A stretch of DNA of 64,000 nt from Saccoglossus kowalevskii (lineage: Eukaryota > Hemichordata > Enteropneusta > Harrimaniidae): NCBI RefSeq assembly GCF_000003605.2, contig NW_003151760.1, positions 21,935 through 85,934 on the forward strand, written 5' to 3'. Positions 61,530-64,000 of this stretch are shown in pieces (within the stretch, counting starts at the first letter, position 1; the number at the start of each line of letters is the position of its first letter). The translations under genes and the position numbers were made by a program. The notes below the pieces were generated by a model. It was not told where the DNA came from. It did not search any database and saw only the letters and a program-made list of their open reading frames with translations.

Positions 61530-63658
61530 GTTATACTTAGTTAGCGTGTTCTGGCATCGTCATAAAGTGATGTAGATTTACGTGGTTTATGGCGCACTCT
61601 GTTGTTGATTTACTCAACAATTAGAAAATTTGGTAGACTCGTTATTACTTCTACGATCAAATTAGTTGAAAAGTGGCGTCTGATCAGGATGTATGTGGAA
61701 ATGTACTAAACCGCGATATGTGTTATGTGATATGTGATATGTTCTAATGTGTTATGTCGGAATCAGGAAAATTGCTCGTTTCTCTCCCGTTGTCTACTGC
61801 CCACTCCACATTCTATAATGCATTACACTCTGTCCACTCACTTGTGCCATGTCTAATCCAATATGGCATTGTGTACAGCAAGTTTCAATATTGATAGTGA
61901 TCAGCATAGAGCTGTGTATTCATATCGTGTAATACGGTCGTTCAATCCCACAACATTTCCGTACAGGAACGTGTGGTGGGTTGCCGAGCAACTACCGGCG
62001 TAAGAACCAGGTAATTCGCTTTTAAGTCAGACTACATAGGTTTCATATCACATGATAGGGTGTGGTCCTAAATAGCAAAATTTGTTTTTAACGAAGCTGA
62101 TCGTATCGACCTATTCACCTCTCACAATACCCAGAAAAGTATGTTTGGCACAGCAAGAAAAAAACAACAATTGCAGTTGTCAGCTTCTACATCACCAACT
62201 ATGCAAGCCTACGCTTCGAACGTATTGTACTAGATCAGTATGTGCTGTTGAATATTTCAATTAAAATTCCGTTCAATTGTTGCCAAGCTACGATATAGGA
62301 CTCTTTCACCCATGAGTTTTGGCATTAGTGAATGAACATTAGGAATAACTTAATACATAATTGACCGGATTATACGTTTGTTATTAACAAAGGGGAATGT
62401 CTTTGCTAAATATTGTTTTTTATGAAATGTACAGGAAGGAATGACATTTATTTTTCTTCTTTTTGATGTATATTTATGTATGTCATCTTTCGTATAATTA
62501 GTCTTTAATAACAATCTATTGTGACTGATATGTCTAGTATTATACTCGGAGCATATACTTTGATCTAACCTGATTGTGTCTTTAATTCGTTGTACGTAAT
62601 TGTATCTCTTATAAATATAACCTACTCACCTATCATATAAGTATGTGGTGATAACGCCTATTTATCGTGTAATTTGTCGTAACATCTGAACCGTAACTGG
62701 TGCGTGAGAAAGAAAGTTGTTGCCCAGAAACCCACAGCGCTTTTTTTTATGTTGCAGATTTCACCTCGTGATGAAACTCTTAAAATACTATGTTAAAGTA
62801 CTATGTTAAATATGACAAAAAAACGCGAATAGATGTGCAACATGACGTCATTTTTGAGTAGGCTTTTAACGTTATTATTCCTTTCACAGATTGTGATTGT
62901 CTGGATACGGAAGTTGTATCGGCAGTGTACTATTTGGCTCACGTATTTGATGTGTAATGCGCGTTATGGATCAATTTCACATAATATATTGTCAGGAGTT
63001 ACAATGACCTATTTTTAATCTCGATAATTACTTTTTTTCGCCGGTATTATTGCAAGCTTTAAACTATTCACAATACTTAAGCATAGGTGAACTCCAAAGC
63101 GAGGAACACTACTGCACCTTTGACGATACAGTGCCGTTTTTCTACATCGAACTATGATCATGTTTACGCCGAATTATATACATTCAACTATGTTTTTTCG
63201 ATTAAAAGTTGAATTAGAGTTCAAATTGAAAAGAAAACCTTGATCACTGTTTCGTTTGAATAAAATATCTGTATACAGTGTGAATTTCTATAGTACAATA
63301 CAGAATCCATCTGAATGTAGTACCGACATGATATTGTATAGTAAAAAACATTCATCTATTTCTTCACCAACAATTCAAGTCACATGTATTGTGCACCACG
63401 TCTTTGCTAAAAACGGGAGTGGGTGTATGCCCTTGAAGATGATGGATCATTTATGAAAAACGGGAGGTCGCAATAATTCATGACGCATTAATTGGGCCTG
63501 ACTATAGTGTAGTTATTGCGCATTGTTTATGTATTAATATTATATGTTTTACTCCCAAGCATTTACCGTGCATATATACTATTCCTAACACAAACATTAG
63601 TTGATCATACCCACTGAGTACTTATTACTGTAATCATCGACGTTCAAATAATAAACAG
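61530..63658. other. Non-coding stretch, no gene recognised
   Basis: It holds an irregular ATGTGATAT-type repeat at about 61716-61758 and an exact 13-mer near-duplication (TACTATGTTAAAG then TACTATGTTAAAT) at 62786-62811. The open frames are about 60 to 70 codons and have no motif. Confidence 0.5.
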
Positions 63659-63697
63659 GTGTAGTGCGGCGTCCAGTCGGAAGAGCGTCCAACTATA
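63659..63697 (+). repeat. tRNA-like A-box fragment, probable truncated SINE
   Basis: GCGGCGTCCAGTCGGAAGAG followed by CGTCC closely resembles a tRNA D-arm with its Pol III A-box (TAGCTCAGTCGGTAGAGCGT in common tRNAs). No B-box follows within 80 bases, so the tRNA-like unit is cut off after the anticodon region. This is typical of a truncated tRNA-derived SINE. Chance is less likely because the match spans about 20 informative positions. Confidence 0.45.
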
Positions 63698-64000
63698 TAT
63701 TCAATTTGTTGGCTATTGGACGAATGAAAACAATACGTTACTGAAATAAAATGTACGTGTTCGTGTTAGAAAAATGGGAATAAAATAGAGAAAATAAAAT
63801 GTTACTCATATAGCTTAAGCTTACGAATTATAAATTTTCATGGAGCATAGTTAACAAGTCATACTACTTATATATGCGTTAAAGACGTTGTTCTGCACAA
63901 TGTATACTTAGGCATTGGATAATACTTTTCATGTCCTTTCTTAGAAACATAGTAAGCAAATAACACCGAATAAACGGCAAGGTAAAGACTATGCTAATTA
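63698..64000. other. Non-coding right edge
   Basis: A+T-rich DNA up to the window edge, with AATAAA hexamers near 63747, 63779 and 63793 on the plus strand and nothing else recognisable. The hexamers have no upstream gene to serve within the visible sequence. Confidence 0.4.

Noticed and set aside
61933-61950. GTTCAATCCC resembling a tRNA B-box
   Set aside because: No acceptable A-box lies at the right distance upstream and no T-stem pairs around it.
1-64000. Search for a CRISPR array, bacterial operon, phage or integron
   Set aside because: There are no regularly spaced repeats, no runs of adjacent same-strand genes and no ribosome-binding-site pattern; the window is animal in character.

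Overview
The window looks like gene-poor, intergenic or intronic DNA from an animal, probably a marine invertebrate bilaterian. The evidence is indirect. Base composition is A+T-rich throughout (about two thirds by eye). There are no operons and no densely packed genes. The one confident gene is an animal-type rhodopsin-family GPCR. tRNA-derived SINE-like pieces, a short TA-flanked inverted-repeat element, (TA)n microsatellites and CTCF-like motifs are also present. I cannot name the species or phylum.

Layout. 1-4000: non-coding, with a CpG-rich patch, a 10-bp tandem duplication joined to a palindrome, and two tRNA-like (SINE-like) segments near 2.3 kb and 3.0 kb. 4584-5753, minus strand: an intronless 389-residue class A GPCR. 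Its upstream flank (about 5.8-6.1 kb) holds a strong CTCF-like motif and a partial RFX X-box. 6.1-22.6 kb: no gene recognised, only short repeats and hairpins. 22.6-23.0 kb: a CpG-richer patch with YY1-, CCAAT-, KLF- and ETS-type motifs that resembles an animal promoter. 23-40.6 kb: non-coding, with a strong CTCF-like site at 24.65 kb, a 78-bp unit duplicated at 29.3 kb that carries three POU octamers, and a degenerate tandem repeat of about 240 bp at 31.6-32.1 kb. 40.66-41.15 kb: an open frame of about 160 codons that could be a 3'-terminal exon but matches nothing I know. 41.2-64 kb: non-coding, with a nested palindrome at 42.5 kb, a 199-bp MITE at 44.6 kb, a 95-bp diverged tandem duplication at 46.7 kb, a dispersed repeat family at 49.2-51.2 kb, several (TA)n tracts, and another tRNA-like fragment at 63.67 kb.

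How it works together. With one gene there is no pathway to reconstruct. The most informative object is the GPCR. It keeps most class A landmarks but lacks both cysteines of the TM3-ECL2 disulfide, has a very short second extracellular loop, has Ser in place of Asn in NPxxY, and carries cysteines in the N-terminus and near the ECL3/TM7 border. I found no clearly new multi-gene system. Almost all other short open frames are at the length expected by chance in DNA of this composition, and many have no ATG.
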